Shown here one piece after another: positions 48,227 through 61,600 of a stretch of DNA of 64,000 nucleotides. The DNA lies in contig BSDZ01000003.1 of NCBI GenBank assembly GCA_030268105.1, forward strand, positions 248,001 to 312,000. The letters run 5' to 3'. The notes under the pieces were generated by a model. The model did not search any database, was not told where the DNA came from, and saw only the letters and a list, made by a program, of their open reading frames with translations. Origin of the DNA: Volvox africanus. Taxonomy: Eukaryota; Chlorophyta; Chlorophyceae; Chlamydomonadales; Volvocaceae. The stretch's first letter is position 1. Every line of letters starts with the position of its first letter. The position numbers and the translations under genes were made by a program.

Positions 48227-49050
48227 TGTTGTACCTCTCGTTCGCGTTTGCTCATAAGTATCTGCACGTCTGGAGACTATCGACACCGATGCGCGAGCAC
48301 TTGCAAGTACAGCAAGGCAAGCGAGAGCAAACAGAGACAGCGGAAGACTTCAAGACGAAGAGAGATATAACTTACGGTCTTACAGATCGGAATGATGCAA
48401 TGGACGAAATCGCCGTCAGCGCCGGAAGCAAGCAATCATCACGCGGCGGTGATTAGCGAAGTTCAGGCTTAGCTCGGGCTAAGTAGAATATCGTATAGCA
48501 ATAGTAATATAGAACACACGAGTGTTCTCCGGTATCGAATGTCTTGTCTAGCTTAGCCGTCCTTGCATCTGTTATACTCGCAGCATCGCAGTGCCGTACG
48601 ATTCACATTAGGAGGCCGATCCTAAATGTGACAACCCTACTGCGTATGGGCGATGTCTACTCGTAACAACATATAAGCCTTTCCGGCATTCGCATGATGC
48701 AAGGGTCCGGATAACGATATCCGGTTGCAGGGCATGTATCGCGACGAGGGCGGCGCTCTCAACGTGTGCTTAAATGAAGTAATATTATATCAGATAATAT
48801 TACTTATCGTTTCGTAGCACAAGCATAATGCACACTTCAATGATTCGGTCATTCATGCATGCTAGGCGGATTTGCCATAATGCAATGTCGCGATGGATAA
48901 TGACAACATGCCAGATGCATATATAAATGTATGCGGATACATTTATATCATGCAGATTCATTCATATGTAATGCGTTCATCACAAAAGCACTTCGCCTTG
49001 TAGGATCGCGTCGACCTACGCGTCGGCGGGAAATGAACCGTAGCACAACA
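48227..49050 (-). repeat. 5' LTR of element 2
   Basis: 824 bp in inverse orientation, followed by the target duplication CCCAG at 49051-49055. Its part from 48752 rightwards was copied by the 2619-bp tandem duplication. Confidence 0.95.
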
Positions 49051-51370
49051 CCCAGGCCTGCCTGGCCCTTATTGCATCATTCATTGGTATATGTGCATCG
49101 CGCACTCTCAACAACCTGCCAGCGGAAATCTAACCAGCAACTCTCGGCCAGCCCAAACCTATTGAAAGTTGCAATGCGCCCAGGCCTGCCTGGCCCTTTT
49201 GGCATCATTTATTGGTATATGTGCATCGCGCACTCTCAACAACCTGCCAGCGGGCATTTAACCAGCGACTCTTGGCCAGCCCAAACCTATTGAAAGTTGC
49301 AATGCGCCCAGGCCTCCCTGGACCTAATTGCATCATTCATTGGTATATGTGCATTGCGCACTCTCAACAACCTTCCCTGATCATCAGCCAGCGGGAATCT
49401 AACCAGCGACCCTAAGCCAGCCCGAACCTATTGAAAGTTGCAATGCGCCCAGGCCTGCCTGGCCCTTATTGCATCATTCATTGGTATATGTGCATCGCGC
49501 ACTCTCAACAACCTGCCAGCGGGCATCTAACCAGCGACTCTCGGCCAGCCCAAACCTATTGAAAGTTGCAATGCGCCCAGGCCTGCCTGGCCCTTTTGGC
49601 ATCATTTATTGGTATATGTGCATCTCGCACTCTCAACAACCTGCCAGCGGGCATTTAACCAGCGACTCTCAGCCAGCCCAAACCTATTGAAAATTGCAAT
49701 GCGCCCAGGCCTGCCTGGCCCTTATGGCATCATTCATTGGTATATGTCCATCGCGCACTCTCAATAACCTGCCAGCGGGCATCTAACCAGGGACTCTCGG
49801 CCAGCCCAAACCTATTGAAAATTGCAATGCGCCCAGGCCTGCCTGGCCCTTATTGCATCATTTATTCTTATATGTGCATGGCTCACTCTAAACAACCTGC
49901 CAGCGGAAACCTAACCGGTGACTCTCGGCCAGCCCAAACCTGTTATTATTTGCAATTCTTTCAAGGCTGCCCGGCCCTTATTGCATCCTTTATTATTAAA
50001 CGTGCATGGCTCACTCTCAGGATCCTGCCCTGATCATCAGCCAGCGGGCATCTAACCAGTGACTCTCGGCCAGCCCAAACCTGTTTATATTTGCAATGCG
50101 CCCAGGCCTGCCTGGACCTAATTGCATCATTTATTCTTATATGTGCATGGCTCACTCTCAACAACCTTCCCTGATCATCAGCCAGCGGGCATCTAACCAG
50201 CGACTCTCGGCCAGCCCAAACCTATTGAAAGTTGCAATGCGCCCAGGCCTGCCTGGCCCTTATTGCATCATTCATTGGTATATGTGCATTGCGCACTCTC
50301 AACAACCTGCCAGCTGGAATCTAAACGGCGACCCTCGGCTAGCCCAAACCTGTTAAAATTTGCAATGCGCCCAGGCCTGCCTGGCCCTTATTGCATCATT
50401 CATTGGTATATGTGCATTGCGCACTCTCAACAACCTGCAAGCGGGAATCTAACCAGCGACTCTCGGCCAGCCCAAACCTATTGAAAATTGCAATGCGCCC
50501 AGGCCTGCCTGGCCCTTATTGCATCATTTATTCTTATATGTGCATGGCTCACTCTAAACAACCTGCCAGCGGAAACCTAACCGGTGACTCTCGGCCAGCC
50601 CAAACCTGTTATTATTTGCAATTCTTTCAAGGCTGCCCGGCCCTTATTGCATCCTTTATTATTAAACGTGCATGGCTCACTCTCAGGATCCTGCCCTGAT
50701 CATCAGCCAGCGGGCATCTAACCAGTGACTCTCGGCCAGCCCAAACCTGTTTATATTTGCAATGCGCCCAGGCCTGCCTGGACCTAATTGCATCATTTAT
50801 TCTTATATGTGCATGGCTCACTCTCAACAACCTTCCCTGATCATCAGCCAGCGGGCATCTAACCAGCGACTCTCGGCCAGCCCAAACCTATTGAAAGTTG
50901 CAATGCGCCCAGGCCTGCCTGGCCCTTATTGCATCATTCATTGGTATATGTGCATTGCGCACTCTCAACAACCTGCCAGCTGGAATCTAAACGGCGACCC
51001 TCGGCTAGCCCAAACCTGTTAAAATTTGCAATGCGCCCAGGCCTGCCTGGCCCTTATTGCATCATTCATTGGTATATGTGCATTGCGCACTCTCAACAAC
51101 CTGCAAGCGGGAATCTAACCAGCGACTCTCGGCCAGCCCAAACCTATTGAAAATTGCAATGCGCCCAGGCCTGGCTGGCCCTTATTGCATCATTCATTCT
51201 TATATGTGCATGGCTCACTCTAAACAACCTGCCCTGATCGTCAGCCAGCGGGAATCTAACCAGCGACTCTAAGCCAGCCCGAACCTATTGAAAGTTGCAA
51301 TGCGCCCAGGCCTGCCTGGCCCTTATTGCATCATTCATTGGTATATGTGCATCGCGCACTCTCAACAACC
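49051..51370 (+). repeat. Satellite block C1
   Basis: 128/141-bp monomers in the same orientation as blocks A and B, starting with the CCCAG target duplication. It contains two copies of a 666-bp repeat (49961/50627, 50096/50762). No genes were seen. Confidence 0.96.
49961..51292 (+). repeat. 666-bp higher-order repeat, two copies
   Basis: Five monomers with two 13-bp boxes (5x128+2x13=666). One monomer has the distinctive TTTATTATTAAACGTGCATGG variant. The pair recurs in the 2619-bp duplicate at 52580/53246. Confidence 0.8.
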
Positions 51371-51669
51371 GGCGCTCTCAACGTGTGCTTAAATGAAGTA
51401 ATATTATATCAGATAATATTACTTATCGTTTCGTAGCACAAGCATAATGCACACTTCAATGATTCGGTCATTCATGCATGCTAGGCGGATTTGCCATAAT
51501 GCAATGTCGCGATGGATAATGACAACATGCCAGATGCATATATAAATGTATGCGGATACATTTATATCATGCAGATTCATTCATATGTAATGCGTTCATC
51601 ACAAAAGCACTTCGCCTTGTAGGATCGCGTCGACCTACGCGTCGGCGGGAAATGAACCGTAGCACAACA
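51371..51669 (-). mobile_element. LTR fragment, duplicated end of element 2
   Basis: 299 bp equal to the terminal part of the right LTR of element 2 (48752-49050). It carries that LTR's specific variants (GCGG hairpin loop, CATAATGCAATG, CTACGCGTC). It is followed by the same CCCAG and satellite, and has no target duplication of its own at the truncated end. It is therefore a by-product of tandem duplication and not a separate insertion. It keeps hairpins H1 and H2. Confidence 0.93.
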
Positions 51670-54482
51670 CCCAGGCCTGCCTGGCCCTTATTGCATCATT
51701 CATTGGTATATGTGCATCGCGCACTCTCAACAACCTGCCAGCGGAAATCTAACCAGCAACTCTCGGCCAGCCCAAACCTATTGAAAGTTGCAATGCGCCC
51801 AGGCCTGCCTGGCCCTTTTGGCATCATTTATTGGTATATGTGCATCGCGCACTCTCAACAACCTGCCAGCGGGCATTTAACCAGCGACTCTTGGCCAGCC
51901 CAAACCTATTGAAAGTTGCAATGCGCCCAGGCCTCCCTGGACCTAATTGCATCATTCATTGGTATATGTGCATTGCGCACTCTCAACAACCTTCCCTGAT
52001 CATCAGCCAGCGGGAATCTAACCAGCGACCCTAAGCCAGCCCGAACCTATTGAAAGTTGCAATGCGCCCAGGCCTGCCTGGCCCTTATTGCATCATTCAT
52101 TGGTATATGTGCATCGCGCACTCTCAACAACCTGCCAGCGGGCATCTAACCAGCGACTCTCGGCCAGCCCAAACCTATTGAAAGTTGCAATGCGCCCAGG
52201 CCTGCCTGGCCCTTTTGGCATCATTTATTGGTATATGTGCATCTCGCACTCTCAACAACCTGCCAGCGGGCATTTAACCAGCGACTCTCAGCCAGCCCAA
52301 ACCTATTGAAAATTGCAATGCGCCCAGGCCTGCCTGGCCCTTATGGCATCATTCATTGGTATATGTCCATCGCGCACTCTCAATAACCTGCCAGCGGGCA
52401 TCTAACCAGGGACTCTCGGCCAGCCCAAACCTATTGAAAATTGCAATGCGCCCAGGCCTGCCTGGCCCTTATTGCATCATTTATTCTTATATGTGCATGG
52501 CTCACTCTAAACAACCTGCCAGCGGAAACCTAACCGGTGACTCTCGGCCAGCCCAAACCTGTTATTATTTGCAATTCTTTCAAGGCTGCCCGGCCCTTAT
52601 TGCATCCTTTATTATTAAACGTGCATGGCTCACTCTCAGGATCCTGCCCTGATCATCAGCCAGCGGGCATCTAACCAGTGACTCTCGGCCAGCCCAAACC
52701 TGTTTATATTTGCAATGCGCCCAGGCCTGCCTGGACCTAATTGCATCATTTATTCTTATATGTGCATGGCTCACTCTCAACAACCTTCCCTGATCATCAG
52801 CCAGCGGGCATCTAACCAGCGACTCTCGGCCAGCCCAAACCTATTGAAAGTTGCAATGCGCCCAGGCCTGCCTGGCCCTTATTGCATCATTCATTGGTAT
52901 ATGTGCATTGCGCACTCTCAACAACCTGCCAGCTGGAATCTAAACGGCGACCCTCGGCTAGCCCAAACCTGTTAAAATTTGCAATGCGCCCAGGCCTGCC
53001 TGGCCCTTATTGCATCATTCATTGGTATATGTGCATTGCGCACTCTCAACAACCTGCAAGCGGGAATCTAACCAGCGACTCTCGGCCAGCCCAAACCTAT
53101 TGAAAATTGCAATGCGCCCAGGCCTGCCTGGCCCTTATTGCATCATTTATTCTTATATGTGCATGGCTCACTCTAAACAACCTGCCAGCGGAAACCTAAC
53201 CGGTGACTCTCGGCCAGCCCAAACCTGTTATTATTTGCAATTCTTTCAAGGCTGCCCGGCCCTTATTGCATCCTTTATTATTAAACGTGCATGGCTCACT
53301 CTCAGGATCCTGCCCTGATCATCAGCCAGCGGGCATCTAACCAGTGACTCTCGGCCAGCCCAAACCTGTTTATATTTGCAATGCGCCCAGGCCTGCCTGG
53401 ACCTAATTGCATCATTTATTCTTATATGTGCATGGCTCACTCTCAACAACCTTCCCTGATCATCAGCCAGCGGGCATCTAACCAGCGACTCTCGGCCAGC
53501 CCAAACCTATTGAAAGTTGCAATGCGCCCAGGCCTGCCTGGCCCTTATTGCATCATTCATTGGTATATGTGCATTGCGCACTCTCAACAACCTGCAAGCG
53601 GGAATCTAACCAGCGACTCTCGGCCAGCCCAAACCTATTGAAAATTGCAATGCGCCCAGGCCTGCCTGGCCCTTATTGCATCATTTATTCTTATATGTGC
53701 ATGGCTCACTCTAAACAACCTGCCCTGATCGTCAGCCAGCGGGAATCTAACCAGCGACCCTAAGCCAGCCCGAACCTATTGAAAGTTGCAATGCGCCCAG
53801 GCCTGCCTGGCCCTTATTGCATCATTCATTGGTATATGTGCATCGCGCACTCTCAACAACCTGCCAGCGGGCATTTAACCAGCGACTCTCAGCCAGCCCA
53901 AACCTATTGAAAATTGCAATGCGCCCAGGCCTGCCTGGCCCTTATGGCATCATTCATTGGTATATGTCCATCGCGCACTCTCAATAACCTGCCAGCGGGC
54001 ATCTAACCAGGGACTCTCGGCCAGCCCAAACCTATTGAAAATTGCAATGCGCCCAGGCCTGCCTGGCCCTTATTGCATCATTTATTCTTATATGTGCATG
54101 GCTCACTCTAAACAACCTGCCAGCGGAAACCTAACCGGTGACTCTCGGCCAGCCCAAACCTGTTATTATTTGCAATTCTTTCAAGGCTGCCCGGCCCTTA
54201 TTGCATCCTTTATTATTAAACGTGCATGGCTCACTCTCAGGATCCTGCCCTGATCATCAGCCAGCGGGCATCTAACCAGTGACTCTCGGCCAGCCCAAAC
54301 CTGTTTATATTTGCAATGCGCCCAGGCCTGCCTGGACCTAATTGCATCATTTATTCTTATATGTGCATGGCTCACTCTCAACAACCTTCCCTGATCATCA
54401 GCCAGCGGGCATCTAACCAGCGACTCTCGGCCAGCCCAAACCTATTGAAAGTTGCAATGCGCCCAGGCCTGCCTGGCCCTTA

Positions 54483-57400
54483 TTGCATCATTCATTGGTA
54501 TATGTGCATTGCGCACTCTCAACAACCTGCCAGCTGGAATCTAAACGGCGACCCTCGGCTAGCCCAAACCTGTTAAAATTTGCAATGCGCCCAGGCCTGC
54601 CTGGCCCTTATTGCATCATTCATTCTTATATGTGCATGGCTCACTCTAAACAACCTGCCAGCGGAAATCTAACCAGTGACTCTCGGCCAGCCCAAACCTG
54701 TTTATATTTGCAATGCGCCCAGGCCTGCCTGGACCTAATTGCATCATTTATTCTTATATGTGCATGGCTCACTCTTAACAACCTTCCCTGATCATCAGCC
54801 AGCGGGCATCTAACCAGCGACTCTCGGCCAGCCCAAACCTATTGAAATTTGCAATGCGCCCAGGCCTGCCTGGCCCTTATTGCATCATTCATTGGTATAT
54901 GTGCATCGCACACTCTCAACAACCTGCCAGCGGGCATCTAACCAGCGACTCTCGGCCAGCCCAAACCTATTGAAAGTTGCAATGCGCCCAGGCCTGCCTG
55001 GCCCTTATTGCATCATTTATTGGTATATGTGCATTGCGCACTCTCAACAACCTGCCCTGATCATCAGCCAGCGGGAATCTAACCAGCGACCCTAAGCCAG
55101 CCCGAACCTATTGAAAGTTGCAATGCGCCCAGGCCTGCCTGGCCCTTATTGCATCATTCATTGGTATATGTGCATCGCGCACTCTCAACAACCTGCCAGC
55201 GGGCATCTAACCAGCGACTCTCGGCCAGCCCAAACCTATTGAAAGTTGCAATGCGCCCAGGCCTGCCTGGCCCTTTTGGCATCATTTATTGGTATATGTG
55301 CATCTCGCACTCTCAACAACCTGCCAGCGGGCATTTAACCAGCGACTCTCAGCCAGCCCAAACCTATTGAAAATTGCAATGCGCCCAGGCCTGCCTGGCC
55401 CTTATGGCATCATTCATTGGTATATGTCCATCGCGCACTCTCAATAACCTGCCAGCGGGCATCTAACCAGGGACTCTCGGCCAGCCCAAACCTATTGAAA
55501 ATTGCAATGCGCCCAGGCCTGCCTGGCCCTTATGGCATCATTCATTGGTATATGTCCATCGCGCACTCTCAATAACCTGCCAGCGGGCATCTAACCAGGG
55601 ACTCTCGGCCAGCCCAAACCTGTTATTATTTGCAATTCTTTCAAGGCTGCCCGGCCCTTATTGCATCCTTTATTATTAAACGTGCATGGCTCACTCTCAG
55701 GATCCTGCCCTGATCATCAGCCAGCGGGCATCTAACAAGCGACTCTTGGCCAGCCCAAACCTATTGAAAGTTGCAATGCGCCCAGGCCTGCCTGGCCCTT
55801 ATTGCATCATTCATTGGTATATGTGCATCGTGCACTCTCAACAACCTTCCCTGATCATCAGCCAGCGGGCATCTAACCAGCGACTCTCGGCCAGCCCAAA
55901 CCTATTGAAAGTTGCAATGTGCCCAGGCCTGCCTGGCCCTTATTGCATCATTCATTGGTATATGTGCATTTCGCACTCTCAACAACCTGCCAGCTGGAAT
56001 CTAAACGGCGACCCTCGGCTAGCCCAAACCTGTTAAAATTTGCAATGCGCCCAGGCCTGCCTGGCCCTTATTGCATCATTCATTGGTATATGTGCATTGC
56101 GCACTCTCAACAACCTGCAAGCGGGAATCTAACCAGCGACTCTCGGCCAGCCCAAACCTATTGAAAATTGCAATGCGCCCAGGCCTGGCTGGCCCTTATT
56201 GCATCATTCATTCTTATATGTGCATGGCTCACTCTAAACAACCTGCCAGCGGAAATCTAACCAGTGACTCTCGGCCAGCCCAAACCTGTTTATATTTGCA
56301 ATGCGCCCAGGCCTGCCTGGACCTAATTGCATCATTTATTCTTATATGTGCATGGCTCACTCTTAACAACCTTCCCTGATCATCAGCCAGCGGGCATCTA
56401 ACCAGCGACTCTCGGCCAGCCCAAACCTATTGAAATTTGCAATGCGCCCAGGCCTGCCTGGCCCTTATTGCATCATTCATTGGTATATGTGCATCGCACA
56501 CTCTCAACAACCTGCCAGCGGGCATCTAACCAGCGACTCTCGGCCAGCCCAAACCTATTGAAAGTTGCAATGCGCCCAGGCCTGCCTGGCCCTTATTGCA
56601 TCATTTATTGGTATATGTGCATTGCGCACTCTCAACAACCTGCCCTGATCATCAGCCAGCGGGAATCTAACCAGCGACCCTAAGCCAGCCCGAACCTATT
56701 GAAAGTTGCAATGCGCCCAGGCCTGCCTGGCCCTTATTGCATCATTCATTGGTATATGTGCATCGCGCACTCTCAACAACCTGCCAGCGGGCATCTAACC
56801 AGCGACTCTCGGCCAGCCCAAACCTATTGAAAGTTGCAATGCGCCCAGGCCTGCCTGGCCCTTTTGGCATCATTTATTGGTATATGTGCATCTCGCACTC
56901 TCAACAACCTGCCAGCGGGCATTTAACCAGTGACTCTCAGCCAGCCCAAACCTATTGAAAATTGCAATGCGCCCAGGCCTTCCTGGCCCTTATGGCATCA
57001 TTCATTGGTATATGTCCATCGCGCACTCTCAATAACCTGCCAGCGGGCATCTAACCAGGGACTCTCGGCCAGCCCAAACCTATTGAAAATTGCAATGCGC
57101 CCAGGCCTGCCTGGCCCTTATTGCATCATTTATTCTTATATGTGCATGGCTCACTCTAAACAACCTGCCAGCGGAAACCTAACCGGTGACTCTCGGCCAG
57201 CCCAAACCTGTTATTATTTGCAATGCGCCCAGGCCTGCCTGGACCTAATTGCATCATTTATTCTTATATGTGCATGGCTCACTCTCAACAACCTTCCCTG
57301 ATCATCAGCCAGCGGGCATCTAACCAGCGACTCTTGGCCAGCCCAAACCTATTGAAAGTTGCAATGCGCCCAGGCCTGCCTGGCCCTTATTGCATCATTC

Positions 57401-58620
57401 ATTGGTATATGTGCATTGTGCACTCTCAACAACCTGCCAGCGGGAATCTAACCAGCGACTCTCGGCCAGCCCAAACCTATTGAAAATTGCAATGCGCCCA
57501 GGCCTGCCTGGCCCTTATTGCATCATTTATTCTTATATGTGCATGGCTCACTCTAAACAACCTGCCAGCGGAAATCTAACCAGTGACTCTCGGCCAGCCC
57601 AAACCAGTTTATATTTGCAATGCGCCCAGGCCTGCCTGGCCCTAATTGCATCATTTATTCTTATATGTGCATGGCTCACTCTCAACAACCTTCCCTGATC
57701 ATCAGCCAGCGGGCATCTAACCAGCGACTCTCGGCCAGCCCAAACCTATTGAAATTTGCAATGCGCCCAGGCCTGCCTGGCCCTTATTGCATCATTCATT
57801 GGTATATGTGCATCGCACACTCTCAACAACCTGCCAGCGGGCATCTAACCAGCGACTCTCGGCCAGCCCAAACCTATTGAAAGTTGCAATGCGCCCAGGC
57901 CTGCCTGGCCCTTATTGCATCATTTATTGGTATATGTGCATTGCGCACTCTCAACAACCTGCCCTGATCATCAGCCAGCGGGAATCTAACCAGCGACCCT
58001 AAGCCAGCCCGAACCTATTGAAAGTTGCAATGCGCCCAGGCCTGCCTGGCCCTTATTGCATCATTCATTGGTATATGTGCATCGCGCACTCTCAACAACC
58101 TGCCAGCGGGCATCTAACCAGCGACTCTCGGCCAGCCCAAACCTATTAAAAGTTGCAATGCGCCCAGGCCTGCCTGGCCCTTTTGGCATCATTTATTGGT
58201 ATATGTGCATCTCGCACTCTCAACAACCTGCCAGCGGGCATTTAACCAGCGACTCTCAGCCAGCCCAAACCTATTGAAAATTGCAATGTGCCCAGGCCTG
58301 CCTGGCCCTTATGGCATCATTCATTGGTATATGTCCATCGCGCACTCTCAATAACCTGCCAGCGGGCATCTAACCAGGGACTCTCGGCCAGCCCAAACCT
58401 ATTGAAAATTGCAATGCGCCCAGGCCTGCCTGGCCCTTATTGCATCATTTATTCTTATATGTGCATGGCTCACTCTAAACAACCTGCCAGCGGAAACCTA
58501 ACCGGTGACTCTCGGCCAGCCCAAACCTGTTATTATTTGCAATGCGCCCAGGCCTGCCTGGACCTAATTGCATCATTTATTCTTATATGTGCATGGCTCA
58601 CTCTCAACAACCTTCCCTGA
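54483..58620 (+). repeat. Higher-order repeats with 1588- and 1319-bp spacing
   Basis: 54880/56468 and 55149/56737 are 1588 bp apart (12x128+4x13). 56468/57787, 56737/58056 and 57223/58542 are 1319 bp apart (10x128+3x13). Successive copies differ by whole monomers. Confidence 0.75.
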
Positions 58621-61600
58621 TCATCAGCCAGCGGGCATCTAACAAGCGACTCTCGGCCAGCCCAAACCTATTGAAATTTGCAATGCGCCCAGGCCTGCCT
58701 GGCCCTTATTGCATCATTCATTGGTATATGTGCATTGCGCACTCTCAACAACCTGCCAGCTGGAATCTAAACGGCGACCCTCGGCTAGCCCAAACCTGTT
58801 AAAATTTGCAATGCGCCCAGGCCTGCCTGGCCCTTATTGCATCATTCATTGGTATATGTGCATCGTGCACTCTCAACAACCTGCCAGCGGGAATCTAACC
58901 AGCGACTCTCGGCCAGCCCAAACCTATTGAAAATTGCAATGCGCCCAGGCCTGCCTGGCCCTTATTGCATCATTTATTCTTATATGTGCATGGCTCACTC
59001 TAAACAACCTGCCAGCGGAAATCTAACCAGTGACTCTCGGCCAGCCCAAACCTGTTTATATTTGCAATGCGCCCAGGCCTGCCTGGCCCTAATTGCATCA
59101 TTTATTCTTATATGTGCATGGCTCACTCTCAACAACCTTCCCTGATCATCAGCCAGCGGGCATCTAACCAGCGACTCTCGGCCAGCACAAACCTATTGAA
59201 ATTTGCAATGCGCCCAGGCCTGCCTGGCCCTTATTGCATCATTCATTGGTATATGTGCATCGCACACTCTCAACAACCTGCCAGCTGGCATCTAACCAGC
59301 GACTCTCGGCCAGCCCAAACCTATTGAAAGTTGCAATGCGCCCAGGCCTGCCTGGCCCTTTTGGCATCATTTATTGGTATATGTGCATCGCGCACTCTCA
59401 ACAACCTGCCAGCCGGCATTTAACCAGCGACTCTCAGCCAGCCCAAACCTATTGAAATTTGCAATGCGCCCAGGCCTGCCTGGCCCTTATTGCATCATTC
59501 ATTGGTATATGTGCATCGCGCACTCTCAACAAACTGCCAGCGGGCATCTAACCAGCGACTCTTGGCCAGCCCCAACCTATTAAAAATTGCAATGCGCCCA
59601 GGCCTGCCTGGCCCTTATTGCATCATTTATTCTTATATGTGCATGGCTCACTCTCTGGAACCTGCCCTGATCATCAGCCAGCGGGCATCTAACCAGCGAC
59701 TCTCAGCCAGCCCAAACCTATTGAAAGTTGCAATGCGCCCAGGCCTGCCTGGCCCTTATTGCATCATTCATTGGTATATGTGCATTGTGCACTCTCAACA
59801 ACCTGCCAGCGGGAATATAAATGGGGACCATCGGCTAGCCCAAACCTGTTTATATTTGCAATGCGCCCAGGCCTGCCTGGCCCTTATTGCATCATTCATT
59901 GGTATATGTGCATCGCGCACTCTCAACAACCTGCCAGCGGGAATCTAACCGGCGACTCTCAGCCAGCCCAAACCTATTGAAAGTTGCAATGCGCCCAAGC
60001 CTGCCTGGACCTTATTGCATCATTCATTGGTATATGTGCATCGCGCACTCTCAACAACCTGCCAGCGGGAATCTAACCGGCGACTCTCAGCCAGCCCAAA
60101 CCTATTGAAAGTTGCAATGCGCCCAAGCCTGCCTGGACCTTATTGCATCATTCATTGGTATATGTGCATTGCGCACTCTCAACAACCTGCCCTGATCATC
60201 AGCCAGTGGGAATCTAACAGGCGACTCTTGGCCAGCCCAAACCTATTGAAAATTGCAATGCGCCCTGGCCTGCCTGGCCCTTATTGCATCATTCATTGGT
60301 ATATGTGCATTGCGCAGTCTCAACAACCTTCCAGCGGGAATCTAACCGGCGACCCTCGGCTAGCCCAAACCTGTTAAAATTTGCAATGCGCCCAGGCCTG
60401 CCTGGCCCTTTTTGCATCATTTATTGTTATATGTGCATCGCGCACTCTCAACAACCTGCCAGCGGGAATCTAACCGGCGACATTCGGCCAGCCCAAACCA
60501 ATTGAAAATTGCAATGCGCCCAGGTCTGCCTGGCCCTTATTGCATCATTCATTGGTATATGTGCATTGCGCACTCTCAACAACCTGCCCTGATCATCAGT
60601 CAGCGGGAATCTAACCAGCGACCCTCGGCTAGCCCAAACCTGTTAAAAATTGCAATGCGCCCAGGCCTGCCTTGACCTTATTGCATCATTCATTGGTATA
60701 TGTGCCCACTCTCAACAACCTGCCAGCGGGAATCTAACCGGCGACTCTTGGCCAGCCCAAAGCTATTGAAATTTGGAAAACACCCAGGCCTGCCTGGCCC
60801 TTATTGCATCATTCATTGGTATATGTGCATTGCGCACTCTCAACAACCTGCCCTGATCATCAGCCAGCGGGAATCTAACAGGCGACTCTTGGCCAGCCCA
60901 AAGCTATTGAAATTTGCAAAACACCCAGGCCTGCCTGGCCCTTATTGCATCATTCATTGGTATATGTGCATCGCACACTCTCAACAACCTGCCAGCTGGC
61001 ATCTAACCAGCGACTCTCGGCCAGCCCAAACCTATTGAAAGTTGCATTGCGCCCAGGCCTGCCTGGCCCTTTTGGCATCATTCATTGGTATATGTGCATC
61101 GCGCACTCTCAACAACCTGCCAGCGGGCATCTAACCAGCGACTCTCGGCCAGCCCAAACCTATTGAAAGTTGCAATGCGCCCAGGCCTGCCTGGCCCTTT
61201 TGGCATCATTTATTGGTATATGTGCATCTCGCACTCTCAACAACCTGCCAGCGGGCATTTAACCAGCGACTCTCAGCCAGCCCAAACCTATTGAAAATTG
61301 CAATGTGCCCAGGCCTGCCTGGCCCTTATGGCATCATTCATTGGTATATGTCCATCGCGCACTCTCAATAACCTGCCAGCGGGCATCTAACCAGGGACTC
61401 TCGGCCAGCCCAAACCTATTGAAAATTGCAATGCGCCCAGGCCTGCCTGGCCCTTATTGCATCATTTATTCTTATATGTGCATGGCTCACTCTAAACAAC
61501 CTGCCAGCGGAAACCTAACCGGTGACTCTCGGCCAGCCCAAACCTGTTATTATTTGCAATGCGCCCAGGCCTGCCTGGACCTAATTGCATCATTTATTCT

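Larger units (their letters stand above)
41581..49050 (-). mobile_element. Element 2: Ty3/gypsy chromovirus, frameshifted in pol
   Basis: 7470 bp, the same family as element 1 and in the opposite orientation. Only two length differences from element 1 are apparent: one base in the PBS region and one base in the chromodomain. Together they account for the 2-bp difference in total length. Its two LTRs differ at about 13 positions in 824 bp, so it is older than element 1. Gag is intact. Pol is open through integrase but its chromodomain is truncated. Confidence 0.96.
48752..53595 (+). repeat. 2619-bp tandem duplication spanning LTR end and satellite
   Basis: Copy 1 is 48752-51370 and copy 2 starts at 51371. 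Each copy holds the outer 299 bp of the element 2 LTR, the CCCAG duplication and the following satellite. All landmarks match at 2619 bp (48931/51550, 49212/51831, 49737/52356, 50762/53381). The match runs to about 53595, where copy 2 lacks one 128-bp monomer. Similarity then continues at 2491-bp spacing to about 53860. The junction AACAACC/GGCGCTCTC shows only a 1-base overlap. Confidence 0.9.

Noticed and set aside
51371..51669. Independent solo or truncated LTR insertion
   Set aside because: It carries the variants, the flank and the CCCAG of element 2's right LTR, so it is part of the 2619-bp duplication.
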